A stretch of DNA of 64,000 nucleotides from CAVSRC01 sp963750065 (GCA_963750065.1 CAVVPK010000048.1:71045-135044); one strand, 5' to 3'; shown: positions 27,066-36,217, counted from the stretch's first letter. A program made the numbers and translations. Notes: generated from the letters alone by a model not told the origin.

Positions 27066-28365
27066 GTTCCGCTATGACGTTGTGGCGATCGGCGGCGGTC
27101 CGGCCGGCATGGCGGCCGCAATTGCCGCCAAAGAGGCGGGCGCCAGGCATGTGCTGATCATCGAGCGCGACCGTGAGCTCGGTGGCATCCTGCAGCAATG
27201 CATTCACAACGGCTTCGGCCTGCATCGGTTCGACAAAGAGCTGACCGGGCCGGGTTATGCACATCGCTACGTCGAACTGGTGAGGGCGGCGGGCATCGAT
27301 GTATGGCTCGACACTACGGTGCTCTCCGCCGACCCCGGAGGCATCATAACAAGCGTCAATCCCGAGAACGGGCTGCGCGTCGTTACCTGTGCTTCGGTGG
27401 TCTATGCCATGGGCTGCCGAGAGCGGACGCGCGGTGCCATACGCATTCCGGGCAGCCGACCGGCGGGTGTGTTCACGGCCGGCGCCGCGCAACGCATGGT
27501 CAACATGGAAGGCTATCTTCCGGGCCGCAACGTGGTGGTCGTCGGTTCCGGCGACATCGGTCTGATCATGGCGCGCCGCATGACGCTGGAAGGCGCCACG
27601 GTGAAGGGCGTGTTCGAAATCATGCCGTACTCGAACGGGCTCAATCGCAACATCGTGCAGTGTCTCGAGGATTTCGGGATTCCGCTTCATCTCAGCCACA
27701 GCGTCGTCGCCGTGCACGGCGAGGATCGCGTGACCGGGGTCACCGTCGCGCGCGTCGACGAGAAAATGAATCCGGTCCCTGGCACGGAATTCGATGTGGA
27801 TTGCGACTGCGTGCTCCTGTCGGTGGGGTTGATCCCCGAAAACGAGCTCGGTCGCGCGCACGCATTGGAAATCGACCCTGTGACGGGCGGCGCCGTCGTC
27901 GATCAATTCCGGCGAACGAACCTTGCCGGCTACTTTGCGGCCGGCAACGTGTTGCAGGTGCATGATCTCGTTGACTGGGTGTCGCAGGAAGCCGAGATCG
28001 CCGGGCATTCGGCAGCATTGTATGCCCTCGGAAAACTGCCCGAGGTCGACGACTATCGACTCGTCACCCCAGGCGACGGCATCCGGTACGTCGTGCCCCA
28101 GAGATTGTCGCCGCCGGCCGACGAATATTCCGTGCGCTTCTATATGCGTGCGTTGCTGCCCCTGGGCGCATCCGTGTTGCGCCTTCACGCGGACGATCGC
28201 GTCGTCTGGGAGCGCGACTGCGAGGTCGTCAAACCGAGCGAGATGATTGTCGCCGACATCGCGTGGGAGAAGATCGGTTCGGCCCGAGAGATCAAGTTCA
28301 CAGTGGCGCCCGAGCAGGAAGAACACGGGCACACGGACGAACTGGCCGCAGAGGGAACGGCATGA
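27058..28365 (+). CDS. FAD/NAD(P)-binding oxidoreductase (GlpB-like partner)
   Basis: A 435-residue pyridine nucleotide-disulfide-type flavoprotein. The FAD motif VVAIGGGPAGMAAAIAA is at residues 6-22, a second nucleotide-binding motif VVVVGSGDIGLIMAR at about 160-174, and the late FAD-contact segment GYFAAGNVLQVH near 292-303. The conserved QQCIHNGFGL near 44-53 is typical of the partner of GlpA-like enzymes in this trio. It overlaps the gene before it by 8 bases and the next by an ATGA. It probably moves electrons between the first subunit and NAD(P) or another acceptor. Confidence 0.83.
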   Translation: MHEFRYDVVAIGGGPAGMAAAIAAKEAGARHVLIIERDRELGGILQQCIHNGFGLHRFDKELTGPGYAHRYVELVRAAGIDVWLDTTVLSADPGGIITSVNPENGLRVVTCASVVYAMGCRERTRGAIRIPGSRPAGVFTAGAAQRMVNMEGYLPGRNVVVVGSGDIGLIMARRMTLEGATVKGVFEIMPYSNGLNRNIVQCLEDFGIPLHLSHSVVAVHGEDRVTGVTVARVDEKMNPVPGTEFDVDCDCVLLSVGLIPENELGRAHALEIDPVTGGAVVDQFRRTNLAGYFAAGNVLQVHDLVDWVSQEAEIAGHSAALYALGKLPEVDDYRLVTPGDGIRYVVPQRLSPPADEYSVRFYMRALLPLGASVLRLHADDRVVWERDCEVVKPSEMIVADIAWEKIGSAREIKFTVAPEQEEHGHTDELAAEGTA

Positions 28366-29402
28366 CGCGGCGTGCGCAATCGGTTCTTTGTATCGGTTGC
28401 CCTACCGGCTGCAGCGGCGAGGTCGTTATTGAGGACGGCGTCGTTGTCGAGATGCACGGATACACCTGCAAAAGAGGCAGGGCCTATGTTGCGGAAGAGG
28501 TCATAGCGCCGAGGCGCATGGTAACGACGACCGTACGCGTCAACGGCGGTGCGTTGGCCTTGCTGCCGGTCGTTTCCGATCGGGCCGTTCCAAAAGAATC
28601 GATCTTTGCTTGTCTTGGGCAGCTCAGGAAGGTGACCGTGACCGCGCCCGTTGCGGCCGACAGCGTGGTTCTGGCCGACGTTCTTGGTCTCGGCGTCAAC
28701 TTCGTGGCGGCCCGCGACTGCCAGGCCTTCGGCAGTCCCGCGTGGATCGAGGGCAGCCCGGACGGCGCGCCTGCGCCGCGGAGCGATCCGGAGGAGCTTG
28801 AGGCCTCGGAGGCCCTCGAGGTCTTCAACAGGCAGTTCGACCTGTTGCGCAAGCGGCTTCTCAACGATCCCAAGTCGCTGCGTCAGGTGTTCATCGACGA
28901 TGGCACCCACGCCATCATCTGGGAGTTCAAGCAGGACCATCTCGGCGCCGAGTTCACCAGGACACTATGGAACCTGCTGCTGCGCGACGACGACATGTCG
29001 CTGATCCTGCAGCGTTTCATCTGGGCGCTGCCGCTCAAGCTCAAATGCAAGTTCATCGCCGCGCTCGATGCCCATCTCTCCGGCCGCTACCCCATGTTCG
29101 AGGGTCGGTCGAAGGACTGGCCGGCGGAGAGCTTCGTACCGGCTTACTTGCACCCGGCCGACGTGCGCTCGCACGACTTCGACTTGGTCACCATGGGCCA
29201 TATCGGCTACCGGACGCTGGGCTACAGCCCGCGCGAGGTCGATCTGTTCGCGTGGCTCGAAGGGCTGCGCAAGAAGCGGCGTGACGACGGTCCCTCGGAG
29301 GTCGGCGCGGCTTCTCCAGGGCAGGAAAACGCCCAGGGGCGGCTGCCGGGTGATGACCCACATCCCGGACATGCTGAACCTGCCAGGACAGGGCAAGCCT
29401 AA
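28362..29402 (+). CDS. DUF1667 protein fused in frame to an unrelated sequence
   Basis: The ATG at 28362 overlaps the previous stop and starts a DUF1667 domain of about 125 residues with two paired-cysteine sites (CIGCPTGC near 10-17 and a lone TCK near 37). DUF1667 is the third member of the GlpA-like/GlpB-like trio. Instead of ending after VLGLGVNFVAARD it runs on in frame for about 220 residues of a different character (FNRQFDLLRKRL, WALPLKLKCKF, YPMFEGRSKDW, TLGYSPREVDLF). I do not recognise that family. The abrupt change near base 28735 looks like a recombination junction. The product may still work as DUF1667 with a long tail, or be inactive. Confidence 0.7.
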   Translation: MTRRAQSVLCIGCPTGCSGEVVIEDGVVVEMHGYTCKRGRAYVAEEVIAPRRMVTTTVRVNGGALALLPVVSDRAVPKESIFACLGQLRKVTVTAPVAADSVVLADVLGLGVNFVAARDCQAFGSPAWIEGSPDGAPAPRSDPEELEASEALEVFNRQFDLLRKRLLNDPKSLRQVFIDDGTHAIIWEFKQDHLGAEFTRTLWNLLLRDDDMSLILQRFIWALPLKLKCKFIAALDAHLSGRYPMFEGRSKDWPAESFVPAYLHPADVRSHDFDLVTMGHIGYRTLGYSPREVDLFAWLEGLRKKRRDDGPSEVGAASPGQENAQGRLPGDDPHPGHAEPARTGQA

Positions 29403-29590
29403 AGAGGCCCTCAGGCTCTTCGAGAGCTGCAAGCCGCTGCCCAACGTCACCGGGCGCGTGTGCCCGCAGGATCTGCAGTGCCCAAGGCGCCGCCGCCTAT
29501 GGTGAAGGACAAGTGGTCATCATCATCGTCATCGGCGCCGGCAACACGGCGATGGATGCGGCGCGCACCTCGCTGCGTCTGGGCGGCGAC
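29351..29590 (+). pseudogene. Fragments of a GltD-like (glutamate synthase small-subunit type) flavoprotein
   Basis: Bases 29351-29490 encode the N-terminal Fer4_20-type segment: THIPDMLNLPGQGKPKEALR, then CKPLPNVTGRVCPQDLQC, a cysteine-rich iron-sulfur region. After a break, 29503-29580 reads a nucleotide-binding motif, VIGAGNTAMDAARTSLRLGG, that normally lies hundreds of residues later. The middle of the gene is missing and the frame is disrupted. It follows the unknown part of the fused gene by a few bases, so both pieces may have arrived together. Confidence 0.7.
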
Positions 29591-29596
29591 TTCCGC

Positions 29597-29700
29597 GCGC
29601 GTTGGCATCCCAATAAGGTGCACCCAGCCCGACGAACGCCGGCATTATGTAGACCCCGCCGTTACCCGGGATTCGGGTCGCCATGAGGTCACCGAAGGTC
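29597..29700 (-). pseudogene. glpK: Glycerol kinase (GlpK-like, FGGY) fragment
   Basis: On the minus strand a short stretch reads IPGNGGVYIMPAFVGLGAPY followed by WDANARG. This is the highly conserved C-terminal-half motif of glycerol kinase. Nothing else of the kinase is recognisable on either side. It directly adjoins the GltD-like scrap in the opposite orientation. Its presence next to glpD and the GlpA-like trio suggests a full glpK once stood here. Confidence 0.7.
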
Positions 29701-30405
29701 TCAGTTTCCGCGTGCGACGAAAGCGATTGCACGCAGTGGCGAGCCCGACCCTCCTTCGATCGGCAGTGGCAAGGTCGCCAAATAGCAGATGGCCGGCATG
29801 GTGCTCAACTTGTCGAAGTTTTCGCCGATGAGGATGTCGGCGCCGAGCAGCGTGCGATGCGCGGGAAACTCCGTGCTGCTGAAACAATCGATCGACATGC
29901 AATCGGTGGCGACCAGTCGCACCTTACGCTCGACCAAGAGTTCGGATGCCTCGCGCGACAGACCCGGCCAATCGCGGAAGAAGCGCTCCGCCTCGCGCGG
30001 GTGATCCCAGAACTTCTCCCAGCCGAAATGAAACATAACCGCGTCGTCGGGCGCGGCCCGGCCGTTATGCCGTTCGAACACCTCGATGGGCTCGGTACCC
30101 ACCAGGCTGTCCGGCTCGACGTCGCTGACGTCGATGGTCAGCATGCGGCCGAAGAAACGTTCGAGTGGCACAGCGTCGATGGACCGACCGCCTGGCACGA
30201 AATGCATGGGTGCATCGAAATGCGTGCCGCTGTGTTCGCTCAGTGAAAGGGAATGATTGCAGGCGATGTCGCCCTTGTCGAAAGATGCGATTGCATCCTG
30301 ACAAAATGGCGGGTGCGTCGGCCATACCGGCATGCCGTTGCGCAATTTGCGGGTCAGGTCGACACGTTGGTACGAATCGTCCAGCCAAAGGGTCTGCAGG
30401 TTCAT
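29701..30405 (-). CDS. Cyclase family protein (kynurenine-formamidase-like fold)
   Basis: A 234-residue metal-dependent hydrolase of the cyclase/KynB superfamily. The signature SEHSGTHFDAPMHF (about residues 56-69) supplies the metal-binding histidines and aspartate. The ATG at 30405, with GGGAG upstream, is chosen over an earlier in-frame start that would overlap the permease. It is the last gene of the 36.2-29.7 kb operon. Family members hydrolyse amides, lactones or cyclic compounds; after a sugar-acid dehydratase, a lactone is possible, but this is a guess. Confidence 0.8.
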   Translation of the reverse strand: MNLQTLWLDDSYQRVDLTRKLRNGMPVWPTHPPFCQDAIASFDKGDIACNHSLSLSEHSGTHFDAPMHFVPGGRSIDAVPLERFFGRMLTIDVSDVEPDSLVGTEPIEVFERHNGRAAPDDAVMFHFGWEKFWDHPREAERFFRDWPGLSREASELLVERKVRLVATDCMSIDCFSSTEFPAHRTLLGADILIGENFDKLSTMPAICYLATLPLPIEGGSGSPLRAIAFVARGN

Positions 30406-30406
30406 C

Positions 30407-31348
30407 TCAGGTCTCCCGTACACGAGGGACGATGGCCACGATGAGCGTGATGAGCAAACCCATCATTATGAACCGCACTCCGATCTGGATCTGGAAAGTG
30501 TTGAGCATCGTGGTCATTAGGTTGAAGAACAGCGCCGATCCCCAGATGCCGATCGCGTTGGCCTGACCGCCAGCGACACTGGTGCCACCGAGAACCACTA
30601 CTGCGATCGATTCCATCAGGTAGGTGTCGCCCATGTTGAGCGCGGCGCCACCGGTAAAGCCGGAAAGCAGAAAGCCGGCGAGTGCGGCGGTCATCCCGCA
30701 CAACACATAGGCCAACAGCCGCACGCGCGTGACGCGTATCCCGGCAAAGCGCGCGGCAGGCTCGCTCTGGCCGGTCGCAAGGAGTTGGCGGCCCCATACT
30801 CCGCGGGCGAGCACAAACGCGGCGGCAGCGGTGAGCAGCATTACCGCAAGCGGCATGATCGGGACGCCGGCGAGGCGCACGGTCGTAAAGGTGGAGAGTA
30901 CTTGCGGCGGCTTCAGTGTCGCCTCGCCGCCCAGATTGAAGGCAAATGACTGGAAGACGAAGCTCCAGGCCAGCGTCGCTATGATCGGGGGCAGCCTGAG
31001 CAGCAGGATCGCGAGGAAGTTCAGCGCTCCGGCGAGCGCACCGACAGCGAGGGCGGCAGCCAGACCGGGGACGAGCATGACGTCGTGGCCGTTCATCACC
31101 GCCATCGAGACGTAGGAGGCGAGAGTCAGGACCGCCGGTACGGAGAGATCGATGTTGCCGGCGCCCGAGGCGATCACGAACATCTGGCCCGTGCCAACCA
31201 CGACGCTTATTGCGCCGAAGACGAGCGCCGTCGTCAGCGTGGCACCGGCACTGCCAAGTCCCGAATAGGCAGTGGTCGTCACCCACATGGCGGACGCGAC
31301 GATGAAGCCGTAGGTCCATGGTGCGAGCGGGATGCGCAATCTCGTCAC
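30407..31348 (-). CDS. Sugar ABC transporter permease, CUT2 (RbsC-like)
   Basis: A 313-residue highly hydrophobic permease with about 9-10 membrane segments and the RbsC-type motifs ASGAGNIDLSVPA (near 70-82) and VVLGGTSVAGGQAN (near 250-263). It overlaps the other permease by four bases (ATGA). Two non-identical CUT2 permeases in one operon suggest a heterodimeric channel, as in the LsrCD or YtfT/YjfF systems. Confidence 0.87.
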   Translation of the reverse strand: MTRLRIPLAPWTYGFIVASAMWVTTTAYSGLGSAGATLTTALVFGAISVVVGTGQMFVIASGAGNIDLSVPAVLTLASYVSMAVMNGHDVMLVPGLAAALAVGALAGALNFLAILLLRLPPIIATLAWSFVFQSFAFNLGGEATLKPPQVLSTFTTVRLAGVPIMPLAVMLLTAAAAFVLARGVWGRQLLATGQSEPAARFAGIRVTRVRLLAYVLCGMTAALAGFLLSGFTGGAALNMGDTYLMESIAVVVLGGTSVAGGQANAIGIWGSALFFNLMTTMLNTFQIQIGVRFIMMGLLITLIVAIVPRVRET

Positions 31349-32307
31349 GACTTCTGTTCCGATAGGAGAACACGCCCGGCAAGCACGAGAAAGAGGATCA
31401 CGCCCTGGGCGCCGATCTGCCAGGTCGGCGGGACTTGCAGGAAACTGAGCAGCGATCCCGCGAGCGACAGCGTCAGTGCGCCAACGATCGTGCCGACCGG
31501 CGAGACGTCACCGCCCGTGAACGAACCTCCACCGAGAATAACGGCACCGATGCCGAGCAGCGTATAGGCCGGCGCAACGTTCGGGTCGCCCGAGGTAGTC
31601 AGGCCCGTCAGCGTTAGCCCGGCGCAGCACAGCAGGAGCGCCGCCGCTGTGTACGTGCCGATGCGGATCGCCCCCACCGACCATCCCGCGCGCTCGACCG
31701 CACGCGGATTGCCGCCTGCGGCTCTCAGGATCACGCCGAGGGAGGACCGCGTGATGACGAGGTGACCGGCAAGCGCCAGACCGATGGCGAACCATACCGG
31801 CAGGGGCAGCAGCGGCGGCCGCCAGCTCATAAAATCGATCAGCCATTGCGGTGCTTGTCCGCCCGGCGCCGGCAGGACGACGATCGCCAGCCCGAGCCAC
31901 ACGAACGACATGCCCAGCGTGACGATGATCGACGGCAGCTTCTGCCACTGAATGAGCGTGCCGAAAGCAGTGTAGGCCAGTACGACGCCGACGTATCCGA
32001 CGATCGCGACAAGAGGCGCGGCCTGCAGATTGACGGCGGAGATGCAGGTCACAAGTCCGACCAGCGCGCCATTCGACAGGTCGATGTCGCCAAGCATGAT
32101 GATGAGCATCTGGGCCAATGCCGCGAACAACAATGGCACCGCCAGCTTGAACAACAGCATTACGCCGAAATAGCTCATCGCCGTTGGCTGAATCCAGAAT
32201 ATGGTGGCGAGCATGCAGGCGAGGGCGATACCTGGCAGTGCCGTGCGCAGAGCCGTGCGAACGGAGTTTGCCCGGCGAACGCGCCTGTCCATCACGGCCT
32301 CAGCCAT
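31345..32307 (-). CDS. Sugar ABC transporter permease, CUT2 (RbsC-like), second subunit
   Basis: A 320-residue RbsC-family permease. Motifs MLGDIDLSNGALVGL (near 92-106) and VILGGGSFTGGDVSP (near 259-273) correspond to the conserved regions of the family. It overlaps the ATPase stop by 8 bases and the next permease by an ATGA. Together with the 30407-31348 product it forms the membrane channel. Confidence 0.87.
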   Translation of the reverse strand: MAEAVMDRRVRRANSVRTALRTALPGIALACMLATIFWIQPTAMSYFGVMLLFKLAVPLLFAALAQMLIIMLGDIDLSNGALVGLVTCISAVNLQAAPLVAIVGYVGVVLAYTAFGTLIQWQKLPSIIVTLGMSFVWLGLAIVVLPAPGGQAPQWLIDFMSWRPPLLPLPVWFAIGLALAGHLVITRSSLGVILRAAGGNPRAVERAGWSVGAIRIGTYTAAALLLCCAGLTLTGLTTSGDPNVAPAYTLLGIGAVILGGGSFTGGDVSPVGTIVGALTLSLAGSLLSFLQVPPTWQIGAQGVILFLVLAGRVLLSEQKS

Positions 32308-33793
32308 GCGCTCCCCCGAACGAAGCCTGCAGGATCCTGCCCTGCGAGATATCGGCGCCTTCGAGCTTCACAACGGCGCGGCCCTCGCGAAAGACGTAGA
32401 TGCGAGCGCAGTTCTCAAGTTCCTCGAGTTCGGTGGTGTACCAGACGAACCCGCGGCCTTTCTCCGCTTCCAGGCTGAGAAGGCGATAAACTTCCTGCTT
32501 GGTCCCGACGTCGACGCCGCGCATGGGGTCGTCGAGAAATACAATGCGCGCATCGGACGCGAGTGCGCGCGCAAACAGCACCTTCTGTTGATTGCCGCCG
32601 CTGAGGCTGAGGATCGGCGTGTCGATTGACGGCGCCTTGATACCCAGCCGGGCGAACCAGTCGGTCGCCATGCTGCGCAGGGCTTCCATCGAGACTACGC
32701 CGCGCCGGGCGAGCCTGGCGAGGCTGCGAGCGGTCAGGTTGTCGGCAATCGACCAGAGAGAGAACACACCCTCGGTCAAGCGATCGCCGGCAACGAAGGC
32801 CGGGGCGGAGCCGGTGCTGCCCGCGTCGCGCTCGCAGGCAGCGAACATTGCGCGCAGGCGCTCGCGCTGACCGTGGCCGTCAAGCCCTGCAAATCCGATG
32901 ATTTCTCCAGCCATGACCTCGATCGTGTGATCGTCGGCAGCGCTTCCGGCGAAGCGCACCAGCGGCTGGGCATCGGAGTGGGTCAATGCTCTGTCTCGGC
33001 CGTCGCGCAGCTTCTCTATGCTGCCCATCGATTCGACAAGCTGGCTTCGAGTCAACTTATCGTTCTTGTGTTCGGCGGCGATCTTGCCGTCCTTCATCAC
33101 CACGACGCGGTCGCAGACCGCAAGAATCTCGTTCAACCGATGGGTAATGAAGATCGAAGCGATGCCCCTGGCGGCGGCGCGGCGCACGTGTGCTATCAAC
33201 TGCTGCGTCGCCTCGTGGCCAAGCGCCGAGGTCGGTTCATCGAGAACAACACAGCGCACCTTGGTGTCGCTTTCGCTGAACGCGCGCGCAATCTCGATCA
33301 TCTGACGCTCGCCGATCGGCAGGTTGCTCACCCGGCTGTTGATCGGAATTCCATGGCCTGGAAAGATATCGTCGAGCGCCGTGCCGATGATCTTCGCTGC
33401 GCGCAGCTTCCAGCCAACTCCGCTGAGAGCGTGGTGGATGACACGGGTATTCTCGACAGCAGTCAGGTTGGCGCAAAGCGACAATTCCTGAAAGATGACG
33501 CGCAGGCCATTCTTCTGCGCGTCGTTTGGCGACCAGTGATCTACGCTCGTGCCGTCGAAGAAGAACTGGCCGCTGGTCCGCTGGATCGTGCCCGACAAGA
33601 CATTGATGAGCGTCGACTTGCCGGCTCCGTTATGGCCCACCAGCCCGACGACCTCGCCTGGCATGACACGAAAGTCGACGCCGGCCAGCGCCCGCACGGC
33701 GCCGAAGTCCTTCAGTGCTCCGCGGACTTCGATCAGAGGATGCGCGACACCTGCGAGGAGTGCCCCGTTTTCAGGTGTCGCGCTTGTCGTCAT
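32300..33793 (-). CDS. Sugar ABC transporter ATP-binding protein, CUT2 (RbsA-like)
   Basis: A 497-residue tandem ATPase. The first domain has Walker A GHNGAGKSTL near 53-62, signature-like LPIGERQMIEIARAF and Walker B VVLDEPTSAL. The second has a degenerate Walker A (GLDGHGQRERL), as is normal in RbsA, but a full LSGGNQQKVLFARAL and FLDDPMRGVDVG. It lies 37 bases after the binding protein and 8 bases overlapping the permease. It powers the CUT2 importer of this operon. Confidence 0.9.
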   Translation of the reverse strand: MTTSATPENGALLAGVAHPLIEVRGALKDFGAVRALAGVDFRVMPGEVVGLVGHNGAGKSTLINVLSGTIQRTSGQFFFDGTSVDHWSPNDAQKNGLRVIFQELSLCANLTAVENTRVIHHALSGVGWKLRAAKIIGTALDDIFPGHGIPINSRVSNLPIGERQMIEIARAFSESDTKVRCVVLDEPTSALGHEATQQLIAHVRRAAARGIASIFITHRLNEILAVCDRVVVMKDGKIAAEHKNDKLTRSQLVESMGSIEKLRDGRDRALTHSDAQPLVRFAGSAADDHTIEVMAGEIIGFAGLDGHGQRERLRAMFAACERDAGSTGSAPAFVAGDRLTEGVFSLWSIADNLTARSLARLARRGVVSMEALRSMATDWFARLGIKAPSIDTPILSLSGGNQQKVLFARALASDARIVFLDDPMRGVDVGTKQEVYRLLSLEAEKGRGFVWYTTELEELENCARIYVFREGRAVVKLEGADISQGRILQASFGGAHG

Positions 33794-33830
33794 AGTAACA
33801 AAGTCCGCCTATTCTGCTTCGGACATCCGC

Positions 33831-34919
33831 CTATTTCGGAGCCGGGACACCCGGCAGCGGCTTGTTGTCGATATTGGCGTCGATGATCTCGCCGACGAGG
33901 TCCTGTGGGTATTCCGCGTTCACAACACCGCCCTTCGGAACCGTCTTCAGCCAAGCGTCGAGGTCGGGCTGGTTGATAGTCAACAGGGGCACTTCGACGA
34001 ACTTCGGCACCTGCTTGCCGGCGAGTATTTGCTGGGCGACCCAGAAGGCGACCTGCGAAACGCTGGGAGTGGCGCCAAGCGAGAACGTCTGGTAGCCACT
34101 CGCGGCGTTTTCATCCTTCCACAGCTGCAGTTCGTCCTCGCGGTTGCCCATGATGATGATGGGGAGTTCACGGCCCGCCGCCTTGAACGCCTGCGCGGCG
34201 CCCCAGCCGTCGCCGCCCTGGGTAAGGACCGCGTCCACCTTGGGCAGTGAGGGCAGAATGCCGGCGACTTCCTTCTGTGCCACCGTCGCCGTCCATTGCC
34301 CGAATACCTCGCCGACGCTCTTGTAGGTCGGGTGTTCTTTCATCATCTTCACGACGCCCGCATGCAGGCGAGTTTCAAATCCGTCGCCAGCGATACCACG
34401 GATTTCGAGGATGTTGGCCGGCTTGTCGCCGAGTTTGCTGGCGATGAAGTCGAGTTCCGCCTTGGCATAGGAGTCAAGATTGTAGTCAACGCGATAGGCG
34501 CACGGCTCGGTGACGCCGCTGGCAAACGCAACCACCGTGATGCCGGCATTGCAGGCATCCTTCACCGCGCCGTTGAGCGCCGTGTCGGAGCCGGCCAGCA
34601 CGATGATCGCATTGTAGCCCTGAAGGATCAGGTTCTCCATCTGCGAGGCTTGCTCGGTGACGTTATTGTTGGCGCTTACGGTCGTGTAGCCGGCGATCTT
34701 GCCGTCCTTCTTGGCCTGCTCGGCCATCAACTCGAAGCTCTTGATCATCACCTGGCGGAATGAATTGCCCGCATATGAGTTGCTGAAGGCGATCTTCATC
34801 TTGCTGGTATCGCCCGTGGCAAGCCCATCAGCAGCCATCGCGGAAAGGGGAACAAGGGCGCTGAAGGCAAGCAGTGTTGCGGCAAGTGCTGCCGACTTCT
34901 TAGGAAATCCTAGTGTCAT
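33831..34919 (-). CDS. Sugar ABC transporter substrate-binding protein (CUT2)
   Basis: A 362-residue periplasmic-binding-protein type 4 (RbsB-like) protein. The signal peptide is about residues 1-29 (ends LSAMAADG). The mature part begins with KIAFSNSYAGNSFRQVMIKS. CGGGAGG precedes the start. It sits 50 bases after the dehydratase gene and heads the transporter genes. The neighbouring dehydratase suggests that the ligand is a sugar acid or related polyol, but CUT2 proteins also take up pentoses. Confidence 0.87.
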   Translation of the reverse strand: MTLGFPKKSAALAATLLAFSALVPLSAMAADGLATGDTSKMKIAFSNSYAGNSFRQVMIKSFELMAEQAKKDGKIAGYTTVSANNNVTEQASQMENLILQGYNAIIVLAGSDTALNGAVKDACNAGITVVAFASGVTEPCAYRVDYNLDSYAKAELDFIASKLGDKPANILEIRGIAGDGFETRLHAGVVKMMKEHPTYKSVGEVFGQWTATVAQKEVAGILPSLPKVDAVLTQGGDGWGAAQAFKAAGRELPIIIMGNREDELQLWKDENAASGYQTFSLGATPSVSQVAFWVAQQILAGKQVPKFVEVPLLTINQPDLDAWLKTVPKGGVVNAEYPQDLVGEIIDANIDNKPLPGVPAPK

Positions 34920-34969
34920 GGGTATCCTCCCGTTGGTTCACTGGTGGAATCCTGCTTCGTCGGCGCCTC

Positions 34970-36217
34970 CTAGTTTAGGCGAAGCGAGGGGGTTGAGCTG
35001 ATGGTGTGGTCAGCAAAGTCGGTGTTGGGAAGCGACGGATACCAGCCGGGCCGGCCGGGGTCGCGGTCGTAGGGGTAGCCGCCAAGCGACTTGTAGAGGT
35101 CAGCGTAGAGACCGAGCTTGTCACGGTCGAGCACGACACCAAGACCGGGACCCGTGGGCACCGAGATGGCGCCGCCGCGATAGGTCATCTTGCCGCCGAC
35201 AATCACGTCGTCCTTCAGGTGATGGTAGTGAGCATCGGCCGCATAGGTGAGGTTGGGCAGCACGGCACCAAGGTGCAGCATGGTCGCGAGCTGGATGCCA
35301 AGCTCACCTGACGAATGGACGGCGACGTTGAGGCCGAAGGTTTCGCAGATCTGCGCCGCACGGATGCATGCACGGACGCCGCCCCAGAAGGTCGTGTCGA
35401 GAAGGATCACGTCCACCGCGGTGTCGCGCACATTGGTGGCAAGCTGCTCGAAATCGATGATGATCGTGTTTGTCGCCAGCGGAATGGCTATCTTTTCCCG
35501 GAGATGCCGCATGGCGGCGAAGCCCCAGACCGGATCCTCCAGATAGTCGTTGCGCAGGGGATCGATGGAACGGGCAAAGCGCATCGCCGCCTCGATGGAG
35601 AGCGCCGCATTCGGATCGTAACGCAGCGAGTCGGCGGGGAATGCACCAGCAAGCGCCCGATAGCACTCCAGTTCATAATCCGGGTGGAACACGCCGGCCT
35701 TGAGCTTATGGGTACGGAAGCCATGCACCGCCTTCAACGCCCGCGCATGGTCGACGAGTTGGTCGATCGCGCGAACCTCACCGGTGCCGCTCTCGGGGTC
35801 GGGATAACGAAAGAAGAGATAGCTGGCGAAATCCACGGAATCGCGGAAGCGTCCGCCGAGAAGCTGGTAGACGGGCACGTCGAGCTTCTTGCCGATGATG
35901 TCGAGACATGCGAACTCGATGGCCGCGTGAAGCTGTGTGCGGTTGTTGTAGAGCGACGCTGTCGGGTTGCAGATCGCGTAGCGCAACCGATTGAGATCGA
36001 ACGGGTCGTGGCCAACCAGGTAGGTCTTCAGAACCGCAAAGGCCTGTGCCGCGCTTTCGCCGCCACCACCCATCTCGCCAAGGCCGATGATGCCTTCGTC
36101 CGTGTCGACCTCGACAACGGTGCGTACGAAGCGCCCCCAGTGCGCGCCGTTGCTGTGCCTGAGCGGCGCCTCCAGCGGCACGGTCACGGTGGTCGCGCGA
36201 ATGTCGGTGATCTTCAA
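34970..36217 (-). CDS. Enolase-superfamily sugar-acid dehydratase (glucarate-dehydratase-like)
   Basis: A 415-residue member of the mandelate racemase/muconate lactonising group. The KxK motif is in HKLKAGVF, the metal ligands are in DPNAALS and EDPVWG, and the catalytic histidine is in HSSGELG, the pattern of glucarate-dehydratase-like acid-sugar dehydratases. I choose TTG at 36217 because GGAGG lies 12 bases upstream and the protein then begins KITDIRATTVTVPLE, the usual family start; no ATG fits. It is the first gene of the operon, divergent from the GntR regulator. Expected reaction: removal of water from a sugar acid to give a 2-keto-3-deoxy acid. Confidence 0.85.
   Translation of the reverse strand: MKITDIRATTVTVPLEAPLRHSNGAHWGRFVRTVVEVDTDEGIIGLGEMGGGGESAAQAFAVLKTYLVGHDPFDLNRLRYAICNPTASLYNNRTQLHAAIEFACLDIIGKKLDVPVYQLLGGRFRDSVDFASYLFFRYPDPESGTGEVRAIDQLVDHARALKAVHGFRTHKLKAGVFHPDYELECYRALAGAFPADSLRYDPNAALSIEAAMRFARSIDPLRNDYLEDPVWGFAAMRHLREKIAIPLATNTIIIDFEQLATNVRDTAVDVILLDTTFWGGVRACIRAAQICETFGLNVAVHSSGELGIQLATMLHLGAVLPNLTYAADAHYHHLKDDVIVGGKMTYRGGAISVPTGPGLGVVLDRDKLGLYADLYKSLGGYPYDRDPGRPGWYPSLPNTDFADHTISSTPSLRLN

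Noticed and set aside
26872..28332. 486-residue minus-strand open frame
   Set aside because: Antisense to the GlpB-like gene, whose nucleotide-binding motifs are clear.
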